Assembly (NCBI GenBank): GCA_027485165.1
Contig: JAIXRN010000060.1
Coordinates: 1 to 34,664 of the forward strand
Direction of reading: 5' to 3'
From: Rubrivivax sp.
GTDB lineage: Bacteria > Pseudomonadota > Gammaproteobacteria > Burkholderiales > Burkholderiaceae_C
DNA: 34,664 bases
The notes under the pieces were generated by a model, which worked only from the letters and a program-made list of their open reading frames with translations, had not been told where the DNA came from and did no database searches. The position numbers and the translations under genes are program-made. This document shows, one piece after another, positions 9,741 through 17,649 of the stretch. Positions within the stretch are counted from its first letter, which is position 1, and the number at the start of each line of letters is the position of its first letter.

Positions 9741-11207
9741 TCAGCCGATGCGGCGGACGTCGACGAAATGCCCGTGCAGGGCGGCGGCGGCGGCCATGGC
9801 CGGGCTGACGAGGTGCGTGCGCCCCCCTGCGCCCTGCCGGCCTTCGAAGTTGCGGTTGCTGGTGCTGGCGCAGCGTTCGCCGGGTTCCAGCCGGTCGGCG
9901 TTCATCGCCAGGCACATGCTGCAGCCGGGTTCGCGCCACTGGAAGCCGGCCGCGCGGAAGATCTCGTGCAGGCCTTCGGCTTCGGCCTGCGCCTTCACGC
10001 GGCCGCTGCCTGGCACCACCAGGGCCAGGCGCACGTTGGGCGCCACGCGCTGGCCGCTGCGCTTGACCACCGCCGCGGCTTCGCGCAGGTCTTCGATGCG
10101 GCTGTTGGTGCAGCTGCCGATGAAGACCTTGTCGATGCGGATGTCGGCCATCGCCTTGTTAGGCTCCAACCCCATGTAGGCCAGCGCGCGTTCGATGGCG
10201 CCGCGCTTGACGCTGTCGCGTTCCTTGTCGGGGTCGGGCACGCGGCCTTCGATGCCGGTCACCATCTCGGGGCTGGTGCCCCAGGTCACCTGCGGCTGGA
10301 TCTGGGTTGCGTCCAGTTCCACCACGGCGTCGAAATGCGCGCCCGGGTCGCTGTTCAGGGTGCGCCAGTGGGCCACGGCGCGGTCCCATTCCGGCCCGCC
10401 GACGAACTGGCCTGTCTTCGCGTCCATGCCCGGGGCGAAAGGGCGGCCGCGGCCGCCGTTGAAGATGTAGTCGATGGTCTTGTCGTCCACCGCCACCAGG
10501 CCGGCGCGGGCGCCGGCTTCGATGGCCATGTTGCACACCGTCATGCGGCCTTCCATGCTCAGGCTGCGGATGGCGCTGCCAGCAAATTCGATCGTGTAGC
10601 CGGTGCCGCCGGCGGTGCCGATCTTGCCGATGATGGCCAGCACCACGTCCTTGCCGGTGACGCCGAGGCCGAGCGTGCCTTCGACCACCACCCGCATGTT
10701 CCTGGCCTTCTTCGCCAGCAGCGTCTGCGTGGCCAGCACGTGTTCAACCTCGCTGGTGCCGATCCCATGCGCCAGCGCGCCGAAGGCGCCGTGCGTGCTG
10801 GTGTGGCTGTCGCCGCAGACCACTGTCATGCCCGGCAGCGTGGCGCCGTTCTCGGGGCCGATGACGTGCACGATGCCCTGGCGCTTGTCCAGGAAGGGGA
10901 AGTAGGCCGCCGCGCCATGGGCCTTGATGTTGGCATCCAGCGTCGTGATCTGCAGCTTGCTGATCGGGTCGCGGATGCCGTCGTAGCCGTCGGCCCAGCC
11001 CGTGGTGGGCGTGTTGTGGTCGGCCGTGGCGACGATGGAACTGGTACGCCAGACAGGGCGCCCGGCCAGGCGCAAGCCTTCAAAGGCCTGCGGGCTGGTG
11101 ACTTCATGCACCAGGTGACGGTCGATGTAGAGGGTGGCGGTGCCGTCCTCTTCGGTGTGGACGACGTGTTCGTCCCACAGCTTGTCGTACAGGGTTCTGG
11201 CGGACAT
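9741..11207 (-). CDS. leuC: 3-isopropylmalate dehydratase large subunit
   Basis: LeuC is the [4Fe-4S] catalytic subunit of isopropylmalate isomerase. The 488-residue protein shows the family start [13 protein letters not shown], the DHNTPTT active-site segment, [25 protein letters not shown], the first cluster cysteine in [14 protein letters not shown], and the second and third in [10 protein letters not shown]. It is about 20 residues longer than E. coli LeuC (466), which is common in this family. It is the first gene of the minus-strand leu-asd-fimV-truA-trp series; the 136-base spacer upstream should hold its promoter, but the spacer is very GC-rich and no clear -35/-10 pair was recognised. 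Confidence 0.97.
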   Translation of the reverse strand: MSARTLYDKLWDEHVVHTEEDGTATLYIDRHLVHEVTSPQAFEGLRLAGRPVWRTSSIVATADHNTPTTGWADGYDGIRDPISKLQITTLDANIKAHGAAAYFPFLDKRQGIVHVIGPENGATLPGMTVVCGDSHTSTHGAFGALAHGIGTSEVEHVLATQTLLAKKARNMRVVVEGTLGLGVTGKDVVLAIIGKIGTAGGTGYTIEFAGSAIRSLSMEGRMTVCNMAIEAGARAGLVAVDDKTIDYIFNGGRGRPFAPGMDAKTGQFVGGPEWDRAVAHWRTLNSDPGAHFDAVVELDATQIQPQVTWGTSPEMVTGIEGRVPDPDKERDSVKRGAIERALAYMGLEPNKAMADIRIDKVFIGSCTNSRIEDLREAAAVVKRSGQRVAPNVRLALVVPGSGRVKAQAEAEGLHEIFRAAGFQWREPGCSMCLAMNADRLEPGERCASTSNRNFEGRQGAGGRTHLVSPAMAAAAALHGHFVDVRRIG

Positions 11208-11239
11208 GGCAGGGCTGGCGTAGGCGGGGCAGCAGGTGG

Positions 11240-11261
11240 GCCGGCGGGTGTGCCCGCCGGC
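11240..11261. repeat. Perfect 9-bp GC-rich hairpin in the leuC upstream region
   Basis: GCCGGCGGG and CCCGCCGGC pair around a TGTG loop. It lies 33 bases upstream of the leuC ATG and about 83 bases downstream of the livM stop. There is no T-run on either side, so it could be a leader structure for leuC or part of a Rho-dependent end for the liv transcript. Confidence 0.45.
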
Positions 11262-11314
11262 GCGGTGGAGCCCGCATTGTCGCGGATTCGCAGGCCGCTC
11301 CTCCCGCCCTGGCG

Positions 11315-11337
11315 CTGCCCGGGCCGCCCCGGGGCAG
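11315..11337 (-). terminator. Possible hairpin terminator after livM
   Basis: On the minus strand CTGCCCCGGG and CCCGGGCAG pair, with one bulged base, around a GCGG loop. It starts 7 bases after the livM stop, the expected place to end the transporter transcript, but no U-tract follows. Called on position and stem strength only. Confidence 0.4.
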
Positions 11338-11343
11338 CTGCGT

Positions 11344-12303
11344 CTACTGCGGCGTATCGTTCTTGCGCCGCGCCTGCCAGGCCAGCAATTCGCCCACCAC
11401 GCCCTTGCGGAAGGCCAATACGCAGACGACGAAGATCACGCCGATGATGACCGTGACCCAGCTGCCCACCCGGTCGGCCAGGAAGTTCTGCAAACCCACG
11501 ATGATGGCCGCACCCACCACCGGGCCGGCAAAGGTGCCCAGCCCGCCCAGCAGCGTCATCAGCACCACTTCGCCCGACAAGGACCAGTGCACGTCGCTCA
11601 GCGTCGCGAAGCCCAGCACCAGGGTCTTGATCGACCCGGCCAGCCCGGCGATGGCCGTGGACAGCACGAAGGCCAGCAGCTTGTAGCGGTCCACGTCGTA
11701 GCCCAGCGAGATGGCCCGCGGTTCGTTTTCGCGGATCGCCTTCAGCACCTGACCGTAAGGCGAATGGACGATGCGGATGATGGCCAGGAACACGGCCACG
11801 AACACCGCCAGCACGATGTAATACAGCAGCAGGTCGTCGGCGAGCGAGAACACGCCGAACAGCTTGCCCCGCGGCACGCCCTGCAGGCCATCTTCACCGC
11901 CCGTGAAGGGCGCCTGCAGGCAGATGAAATAGATCATCTGCGCCATCGCTAGGGTGATCATCGCGAAATAGATGCCCTGGCGGCGGATGGCGATCAGGCC
12001 CACCAGCAGGCCCAGCACGGCAGCCACCAGGGTGCCGGCCAGCACGCCGAGCTCGGGCGTCCAGCCGGCGCTCTTCACCAGCCAGCCCGTGGCGTAGGCC
12101 GCCGACCCCAGGAAGGCCGCGTGCCCGAAGGACAGCAGCCCGGTGTAGCCCAGCAGCAGGTTGAAGGCGCAGGCGAAGATGGCAAAGCACAGCGCCTTCA
12201 TCGCGAAGATGGGGTACACGCCCAGGAAGGGCGCCGCGATCATCAGGGCCAACATGATGGCCCAGAGCACGCGCGCAGCGGTGTTGGACGTCATCTCAGG
12301 CAC
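11344..12303 (-). CDS. livM: Branched-chain amino acid-type ABC transporter permease LivM
   Basis: This 319-residue inner-membrane permease has about eight to nine hydrophobic helices. It carries the LivM hallmarks: an N-terminal helix pair, [25 protein letters not shown], and the ATP-binding-protein contact loop [49 protein letters not shown] (quoted here in pieces as [12 protein letters not shown] and ALSLGYDV-like). It forms the membrane channel with LivH. The ATG at 12301-12303 overlaps the livH stop by 8 bases, showing tight coupling. It is the last gene of the liv set; a hairpin follows directly. The substrate is not fixed by the permease sequence: this family moves branched-chain amino acids but also amides and aromatic acids. 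Confidence 0.93.
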   Translation of the reverse strand: MPEMTSNTAARVLWAIMLALMIAAPFLGVYPIFAMKALCFAIFACAFNLLLGYTGLLSFGHAAFLGSAAYATGWLVKSAGWTPELGVLAGTLVAAVLGLLVGLIAIRRQGIYFAMITLAMAQMIYFICLQAPFTGGEDGLQGVPRGKLFGVFSLADDLLLYYIVLAVFVAVFLAIIRIVHSPYGQVLKAIRENEPRAISLGYDVDRYKLLAFVLSTAIAGLAGSIKTLVLGFATLSDVHWSLSGEVVLMTLLGGLGTFAGPVVGAAIIVGLQNFLADRVGSWVTVIIGVIFVVCVLAFRKGVVGELLAWQARRKNDTPQ

Positions 12304-13183
12304 CCTTGCCGAACAGGCCCGCCGGCCGCAGCACCAGCACGATGGCCATGATGACGAACACCACGATGCTGGACGCCTCGGGGTAGAAGACCTTGGTCAG
12401 GCCTTCCACCAGGCCCAGCAGCACGCCGGTGATGATGGACCCCAGGATCGACCCCATGCCGCCAATCACCACCACCGCGAAGACGATGATGATCAGGTTG
12501 CTGCCCATCAGCGGCGTGATCTGGATGATGGGCGCAGCCAGCACGCCGGCCAGTGCGGCCAGTGCAGCGCCGCCTGCATAGGTCAGCGTGACCAGGCGCG
12601 GCACGTTGATGCCGAAGGCCTGCACCAGGGCCGGGTTTTCAGTGCCCGCACGGAGGGTGGCCCCCAGGCTGGTGCGCTCGATCAGGTACCAGGTGCCCAG
12701 GCAGACTGTCAACGAGGCCACGACCACCCAAGCACGGTAGTTCGGCAGGATCATGAAGCCCAGGTTGGTGGCGCCCTGCAGCAGGTCAGGCACCTGGTAC
12801 TGCTGGCCCGACACGCCGAACTGGTCGCGGAACACGCCTTCGGCGATCAAGGCCAGGCCGAAGGTCAGCAGCAAGCCATAGATGGGGTCGATCTTGTACA
12901 GCTGCTTGAGCAGCGTGCGCTCGATCAGCGCCCCCAGCGCGCCCACCACCAGCGGCGCCAGTACGAGCGCGAACCAGTAGTTCAGCCCGAACTTTTCCAG
13001 CGCCAGCCACGCCACGTAGGCGCCGATCATGTACAGCGCGCCATGCGCGAAGTTCACGATGCCCAGCAGCCCGAAGATCACCGCCAGACCCAGACTGAGC
13101 ATGGCGTAGAAGGACCCGTTGACCAGGCCCAGCAGCAGCTGGCCGGCGAAGGCCTGCACGGGAATGCCAAAAATCTCAGTCAT
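12296..13183 (-). CDS. livH: Branched-chain amino acid-type ABC transporter permease LivH
   Basis: This 295-residue polytopic protein is the LivH half of the permease pair. It has the family motif GLVNGSFYAMLSLGLAVIFG near the N-terminus, GIVNFAHGALYMIGAY, and the coupling loop ERTSLGATLRAGTENPALVQAFG that contacts the ATP-binding subunits. The C-terminal helices contain the conserved NLIIIVFAVVVIGGMGSILGS stretch. Length is normal (E. coli LivH 308). It overlaps livM by 8 bases and lies 38 bases after the substrate-binding protein gene. Confidence 0.93.
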   Translation of the reverse strand: MTEIFGIPVQAFAGQLLLGLVNGSFYAMLSLGLAVIFGLLGIVNFAHGALYMIGAYVAWLALEKFGLNYWFALVLAPLVVGALGALIERTLLKQLYKIDPIYGLLLTFGLALIAEGVFRDQFGVSGQQYQVPDLLQGATNLGFMILPNYRAWVVVASLTVCLGTWYLIERTSLGATLRAGTENPALVQAFGINVPRLVTLTYAGGAALAALAGVLAAPIIQITPLMGSNLIIIVFAVVVIGGMGSILGSIITGVLLGLVEGLTKVFYPEASSIVVFVIMAIVLVLRPAGLFGKGA

Positions 13184-13221
13184 GTCGTCGTTCGCCGGCC
13201 TTCGTCTTCATCGCAGTCAGA

Positions 13222-14436
13222 TCACTTCCAGGCAGCGCACTTGCTTTCTGCCTTGGTCGTCCAGGCGGCTTCGCCCTTGAAGGTCTCGACCACGTTGTAG
13301 TAGTCCCAGGGCTCGGTGCTCTTGTCCGGGGCCTTCACCTGCATCAGGTACATGTCGTGCACCATGCGACCGTCGCCGCGGATGAAGCCGCCCTTGGCGA
13401 AGATGTCGTTGACGGGCGTCTTGCGCATCTGCGCCAGCACCTTGTCGCTGTCGTCGCTGCCGGTGGCCTTCACCGCGTTCAGGAACTGCAGCGTGGCCGA
13501 ATAGTCGCCGGCCTGGATGCTGCTGGGCATGCGCTTCATCTTCTCGAAGAACTTGCGGCTCCAAGCGCGCGCTTCGGGGTCACGGTTCCAGTACCAGCTG
13601 TCGGTCAGGTACATGCCCTGGGTGGTCTTCAGGCCCAGGCTGTGGATGTCGTTGATGAAGACCAGCAGGCCAGCCAGCTTCATCGTCTTGGTGATGCCGA
13701 ACTCGTTCGCGGCCTTGATGCTGTTGATGGTGTCGCCACCGGCGTTCGCCAGGCCCAGGATCTGCGCCTTGCTGCCCTGCGCCTGCAGCAGGAAGCTGCT
13801 GAAGTCGCTGGCCGACAGCGGGTGCTTCACCGCACCCACGATGTTGCCGCCCGCAGCCTTCACGACGTTGGACGTGTCGTTCTGCAGCTGCGCGCCGAAG
13901 GCGTAGTCAGCCGTCAGAAAGTACCAGCTCTTGCCGCCGGCCTTCACCACCGCGTTGCCGGTGCCTTTGGCCAGGGCCACGGTGTCGTAGGCCCAGTGCA
14001 GGGTGTAGGGGTTGCACTGGTCGTTCGTCAGGGCTGCGGTGGCCGCGCCGATGGCAATGAACAGCTTCTTCTTTTCCGCCGCCACCTTGGCCATGGCCAG
14101 GGCGGTGCCGGAATTGGTGCCGCCGATCAGCATGTCCACGCCCTGCGTGTCGAACCACTCACGCGCTTTGGCGGCGGCAACGTCGGCCTTGTTTTGGTGG
14201 TCGGCGAACAGCACCTCGATCTTCTTGCCGTTGATGGCGCCGCCCATGTCGGCCACGGCCATCTTGATGGCTTCGACGCCGCCCTGCCCGTCGATGTCGG
14301 AATACAGGCCCGACATGTCGGTGATGATGCCAATGCGGATGACGTCGCCCGAGACCTGCGCCTGCGCGGGTGCTAGGGCAGCGGTGGTCAGGGCCAGCGC
14401 GGTGCCGCAGGCGGCAGCGATTTTCTTCAGCTTCAT
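13222..14436 (-). CDS. Periplasmic substrate-binding protein of the Liv-type ABC transporter
   Basis: This 404-residue protein has a clear signal peptide (MKLKKIAAACGTALALTTAA, cleavage near APAQAQ) followed by a type I periplasmic-binding-protein fold beginning VIRIGIITDMSGLYSDIDG. An in-frame codon 11 residues upstream exists, but the ATG at 14434-14436 has a GGAGAG site about 7 bases ahead and gives a normal signal peptide. It lies between livF and livH, so it delivers the ligand to this transporter. Ligand identity is open: the FLTADYAFGAQLQND segment and the overall length resemble the group that includes aromatic-acid and other organic-acid binders, not just LivJ/LivK. The context (propionyl-CoA genes, biotin synthase) fits branched-chain amino acids or a short acid. 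Two C-terminal-half cysteines are visible, one near residue 400. Confidence 0.92.
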   Translation of the reverse strand: MKLKKIAAACGTALALTTAALAPAQAQVSGDVIRIGIITDMSGLYSDIDGQGGVEAIKMAVADMGGAINGKKIEVLFADHQNKADVAAAKAREWFDTQGVDMLIGGTNSGTALAMAKVAAEKKKLFIAIGAATAALTNDQCNPYTLHWAYDTVALAKGTGNAVVKAGGKSWYFLTADYAFGAQLQNDTSNVVKAAGGNIVGAVKHPLSASDFSSFLLQAQGSKAQILGLANAGGDTINSIKAANEFGITKTMKLAGLLVFINDIHSLGLKTTQGMYLTDSWYWNRDPEARAWSRKFFEKMKRMPSSIQAGDYSATLQFLNAVKATGSDDSDKVLAQMRKTPVNDIFAKGGFIRGDGRMVHDMYLMQVKAPDKSTEPWDYYNVVETFKGEAAWTTKAESKCAAWK

Positions 14437-14481
14437 GTCTTGTCTCTCCGGTGTGGGGGGGTGGTGCAAGCTCGGGCGTGT

Positions 14482-15186
14482 CTAGACACCCAGGTATTCG
14501 TGCAGTCGGTCGATCTGCCCGGGCAGTTGCGCCTGGGTGAATTCCTGCAGCACGCGGCCGTGCTCGATGAGGAAAAAACGGTCGGCCAGCGGCGCGGCAA
14601 AGCGGAAGTTCTGTTCCACCATCACGATGGTGTAGCCCTGCTTGCGCAGCGCCATCACGGCTTCGGCCAGCTTCTGCACGATGACGGGCGCCAGGCCTTC
14701 GGAAATCTCGTCCAGCAGCAGCAAGCGCGCACCGCTGCGCAGGATGCGCGCCACTGCCAGCATCTGCTGTTCACCGCCCGATAGCCGCGTGCCCGGGCTG
14801 CTGGCGCGTTCCTTCAGGTTCGGGAACATGGTGTAGATCTGGTCCACCGTCATGCCGCCTTCGGCCAGCACGGGCGGCAGCAGCAGGTTTTCTTCGGCCG
14901 ACAGGCTGCTGAAGATGCCGCGTTCTTCAGGGCAATAGCCGATGCCCAGGCGCGCGATGCGGTGCGGCGCCATCGCGATGGCTTCCTGCCCGCGCACCTT
15001 GACCGAGCCCTTGCGCGAACCGATCAGGCCCATGATGGCGCGCAGCGTGCTGGTGCGGCCCGCACCGTTGCGGCCCAGCAGCGTGACGACTTCGCCTTCC
15101 CGCACGTCGAAGTTCACGCCATGCAGCACATGGCTTTCGCCGTACCAGCCCTGCAGGTCGCGCACTTCCAGCATGGGGGTGGCCAT
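14482..15186 (-). CDS. livF: ABC transporter ATP-binding protein LivF, with an Arg in Walker A
   Basis: This 234-residue ATPase powers the Liv-type transporter together with LivG. Seen: Walker A region LLGRNGAGRTSTLRAIMG, ABC signature RLSGGEQQML, Walker B RLLLLDEISEGL, and the switch histidine replaced in the usual LivF manner (TIVMVEQNFRFA, with Gln). The Walker A lysine is an arginine here (codon CGC); the rest of the site is intact. The frame opens 20 residues earlier inside livG, but the ATG at 15184-15186 has a GAGGGG site and begins MATPMLEVRDLQGWYG, the family start. It lies 49 bases after livG. Confidence 0.92.
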   Translation of the reverse strand: MATPMLEVRDLQGWYGESHVLHGVNFDVREGEVVTLLGRNGAGRTSTLRAIMGLIGSRKGSVKVRGQEAIAMAPHRIARLGIGYCPEERGIFSSLSAEENLLLPPVLAEGGMTVDQIYTMFPNLKERASSPGTRLSGGEQQMLAVARILRSGARLLLLDEISEGLAPVIVQKLAEAVMALRKQGYTIVMVEQNFRFAAPLADRFFLIEHGRVLQEFTQAQLPGQIDRLHEYLGV

Positions 15187-15235
15187 CAACGGGCCCCTCG
15201 GGGGGTAGCGAACGCCGTGAGCTTGGGGGTCAGCA

Positions 15236-16009
15236 TCAGTGTGCACCCTTCAGTTCGACGCTGGCCGTGCCCATGTAGGCCTCGATCACGGCCGGGTTCT
15301 TCGACACTTCGGCATAGGGCCCTTCGGCCAGCGTGGCACCACGCTGCAGCACGGTGATGGTGTCGGCGATGCTGGACACCACGCTCATGTTGTGTTCGAC
15401 CATCAGCACGGTGCGGCTGGCCGCGACCTTCTTGATGAGCTGGCGGATGCGGTCCACGTCTTCCAGGCCCATGCCCTGGGTGGGCTCGTCTAGCAGCATC
15501 AATTCAGGGTCCATCGCCAGCGTGGTAGCGATTTCCAGGGCGCGCTTGCGGCCGTAGCTCAGCTCGACGGTCGGGGTCTGGGCGTATTCCTCCAGGTCCA
15601 CGGCGCGCAGCAGTTCCAGCACGCGCTGGTTCAGCGGCTGCAGGCTGGTTTCGCTGCGCCAGAAGTGAAAGCTGGTACCGAGCTTGCGCTGCAGGGCCAC
15701 ACGCACGTTTTCCAGCACGCTGAGATGTGGAAACACGGCCGAGATCTGAAACGAACGGATGATGCCCCGGCGCGCGATGTGGGCTGGTGCCTCACGCGTG
15801 ATGTCTTCTCCCTTGAACAGGATGTGGCCCGAGGTCGGCTGCAGGAACTTCGTCAGCAGGTTGAAGCAGGTCGTCTTGCCGGCGCCGTTGGGGCCGATGA
15901 GCGCGTGGATGGTGCCGCGCCTGACCTTGAGGTCGACCCGGTCGACGGCGACAAAGCCCTTGAATTCCTTCGTCAGCGCTTTGGTTTCCAGAATGATCTG
16001 TTCAGACAT
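15236..16009 (-). CDS. livG: ABC transporter ATP-binding protein LivG
   Basis: This 257-residue ATPase is the LivG partner. It has a standard Walker A (GPNGAGKTTCFNLLT), the LivG-specific insert after it (GIIRSFQISAVFPHLSVLENVRVALQ), a signature ELSYGRKRALEIA in place of the classic LSGGQ, Walker B ELMLLDEPTQGMG, and the switch histidine in LMVEHNMSVV. With LivF carrying the Walker A change, this subunit holds the canonical nucleotide site. It is the first liv gene of the set and lies 85 bases after the VOC gene. Confidence 0.94.
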   Translation of the reverse strand: MSEQIILETKALTKEFKGFVAVDRVDLKVRRGTIHALIGPNGAGKTTCFNLLTKFLQPTSGHILFKGEDITREAPAHIARRGIIRSFQISAVFPHLSVLENVRVALQRKLGTSFHFWRSETSLQPLNQRVLELLRAVDLEEYAQTPTVELSYGRKRALEIATTLAMDPELMLLDEPTQGMGLEDVDRIRQLIKKVAASRTVLMVEHNMSVVSSIADTITVLQRGATLAEGPYAEVSKNPAVIEAYMGTASVELKGAH

Positions 16010-16094
16010 GCCGGCCGAGTCTAGGGCCTATGCTGCACCTGCACACAGGGGGCGAACACCAATGCCGCCGGCCCTGGCAACCCGCGGCCGGGCG

Positions 16095-16562
16095 TCATCC
16101 ATGGCCCAGCGTTGCCACCACATCGGGCGGTGCCTGGACGAGTTCGATCAACACGCCTTCGCCGCCGATCGGAAAGTCGTCGCTGGCCTTGGGGTGGATG
16201 AAGCAGATGTCGTGGCCTGCCGCGCCCTTGCGGATGCCGCCGGGCGCGAAGCGCACGCCCTGGGCCTGCATCCATTCGACGGCCTTGGGCAGGTCGTCCA
16301 CCCACAGGCCAATGTGGTTCAGCGGCGTGGTGTGCACGGCGGGTTTCTTGTCCGGGTCCAGCGGCTGCATCAGGTCGACCTCGACCGCGTGCGCGCCCTG
16401 CCCCATCTCACAGATGTCTTCGTCGACGTTCTCGCGTTCGCTGACGAATGTGCTCTTGACGTTCAGGCCCAGGATGTCGACCCACAGGCCACGCAGCCGC
16501 GCCTTGTCGGGCCCGCCGATGGCCACCTGCTGCAGGCCCAGGATGCGAAAGGGCTTACTCAC
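16095..16562 (-). CDS. VOC (glyoxalase-fold) protein, candidate methylmalonyl-CoA epimerase
   Basis: This 155-residue protein has two paired beta-alpha-beta-beta-beta modules of the vicinal oxygen chelate fold. Likely metal ligands by position are Gln12 (LQQVAIG), Asp63 or Glu61 (VEVDLMQPL), His83 ([10 protein letters not shown]) and Glu140 (VLIELVQAP). Methylmalonyl-CoA epimerases and bacterial glyoxalase I usually have His at the first site; Gln there is known in human glyoxalase I. The propionyl-CoA route needs an epimerase between PccAB and the mutase, and this is the only VOC gene in the window, so that role is inferred. The GTG at 16560-16562 is preceded by GGAGGG at 7 bases, preferred over a GTG 8 codons upstream. 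Lactoylglutathione lyase or another lyase cannot be excluded. Confidence 0.75.
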   Translation of the reverse strand: MSKPFRILGLQQVAIGGPDKARLRGLWVDILGLNVKSTFVSERENVDEDICEMGQGAHAVEVDLMQPLDPDKKPAVHTTPLNHIGLWVDDLPKAVEWMQAQGVRFAPGGIRKGAAGHDICFIHPKASDDFPIGGEGVLIELVQAPPDVVATLGHG

Positions 16563-16569
16563 TGGACTG

Positions 16570-16575
16570 CCCTCC
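16570..16575 (-). promoter_or_regulatory. Ribosome-binding site that fixes the GTG start of the VOC gene
   Basis: The mRNA reads GGAGGG seven bases before the GTG at 16560-16562. The alternative in-frame GTG at 16584-16586 lies upstream of this site and has no comparable purine run. Confidence 0.65.
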
Positions 16576-16592
16576 ACGCTGCGCACTCCGGG

Positions 16593-16636
16593 ATGAGCGC
16601 TTGGGAACGGCCCGGCGCGCTCATGCGGCCGTTCCC
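16593..16636 (-). repeat. Two interleaved perfect inverted repeats across the bioB stop codon
   Basis: ATGAGCGC (16593-16600) pairs with GCGCTCAT (16617-16624), and GGGAACGGCC (16603-16612) pairs with GGCCGTTCCC (16627-16636). The arms alternate A-B-A'-B', so both stems cannot form as ordinary nested hairpins; they are either alternative folds or a pseudoknot. The bioB stop codon lies inside. No U-tract follows. Confidence 0.6.
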
Positions 16637-17649
16637 GTCACGGGCAGGTCCAGCCGCTGCAGCAGGGCGCGGTCGGCTTCGACGTCGGGGTTGCCCGTCA
16701 CCAGCAGCTTGTCGCCGTAGAAGATGCTGTTGGCCCCGGCCATGAAGCACAACGCCTGGATACCGTCACCCAGTTCGCGCCGGCCCGCCGACAGGCGCAC
16801 GCGCGCGGCCGGCATCGTGATGCGCGCCGCGGCCACCATGCGCACCATCTCGAAGGGGTCGACCGGCGGGCTGTCGGCCAGCGGCGTGCCGGGCACGCGC
16901 ACCAGGTTGTTGATGGGCACCGATTCCGGCGCCGGCTGCAGGCTGGCCAGTTCGGCAATCAGCCCGGCGCGCTGTTCGCGCGTCTCGCCCATGCCGATGA
17001 TGCCGCCACAGCACACCTTCACGCCGGCGTCGCGCACGTTCTGCAGCGTCTGCAGGCGTTCGTCGTAGACGCGCGTGCCGATGATCTGCGGGTAGAAGTC
17101 GGGCGCGCTGTCCAGGTTGTGGTTGTAGTAGTCCAGGCCGGCGTCGGCCAGGGTCTGCGCCTGTGCGGGCGCCAGCATGCCCAGCGTGGCGCAAGTCTGC
17201 AGGCCAAGCGCGCGCACGCCGGCCACGAGTTCGGCCACCTTGGCGACATCACGGTCGGTGGGGCTGCGCCAGGCAGCACCCATGCAAAAGCGCGTGGCGC
17301 CGGCGGCCTGCGCAGCGGCCGCGGCGGCCAGCACGGCGTCGGGCGCCATGAGCTTGCTGGCGTCCACGCCAGTGTCGTAATGCACGCTCTGCGGGCAGTA
17401 GCTGCAATCTTCGGGGCAGCCCCCGGTCTTCACGCTCAGCAGCGAAGCCAGTTCGATGTCGCCCTGCGGAAAGTGCTGACGGTGCACGGCATGCGCCTGC
17501 TGCACCAGCTGCATGAAGGGCTGGGCCAGCAGGTTCAGCACGGCCTGCCGCGTCCAGGGGCCGCCAGGGGTCGGGCGGGCACTCGCTGGCGGCAGCGGTT
17601 TGTGGACGGTGACGTTGACGGCAACGGTGTGGGCAATGGCAGTGTTCAT
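16621..17649 (-). CDS. bioB: Biotin synthase
   Basis: BioB is a radical-SAM enzyme that inserts sulfur into dethiobiotin to form biotin. The 342-residue protein has the radical-SAM CxxxCxxC at Cys78, Cys82 and Cys85 ([13 protein letters not shown]). The sacrificial [2Fe-2S] ligands match Cys122 (FCMGAAW), Cys153 (QTCATLGML) and Cys213 ([12 protein letters not shown]), with the arginine in [10 protein letters not shown]. The ATG at 17647-17649 overlaps the pccA stop as ATGA, so translation is coupled to the biotin-carrying carboxylase subunit. The frame extends further upstream only as a shadow of pccA. About 30 residues of low-conservation N-terminus precede the [12 protein letters not shown] start of the fold. 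No other bio genes are in the window. Confidence 0.97.
   Translation of the reverse strand: MNTAIAHTVAVNVTVHKPLPPASARPTPGGPWTRQAVLNLLAQPFMQLVQQAHAVHRQHFPQGDIELASLLSVKTGGCPEDCSYCPQSVHYDTGVDASKLMAPDAVLAAAAAAQAAGATRFCMGAAWRSPTDRDVAKVAELVAGVRALGLQTCATLGMLAPAQAQTLADAGLDYYNHNLDSAPDFYPQIIGTRVYDERLQTLQNVRDAGVKVCCGGIIGMGETREQRAGLIAELASLQPAPESVPINNLVRVPGTPLADSPPVDPFEMVRMVAAARITMPAARVRLSAGRRELGDGIQALCFMAGANSIFYGDKLLVTGNPDVEADRALLQRLDLPVTGTAA

Noticed and set aside
6838..10179. A 1113-codon open frame on the plus strand, opposite asd, leuB, leuD and leuC
   Set aside because: It is antisense to four well-conserved genes, the translation is His/Gln/Gly/Arg-rich with no recognisable domain, and long antisense frames are expected in DNA this GC-rich.
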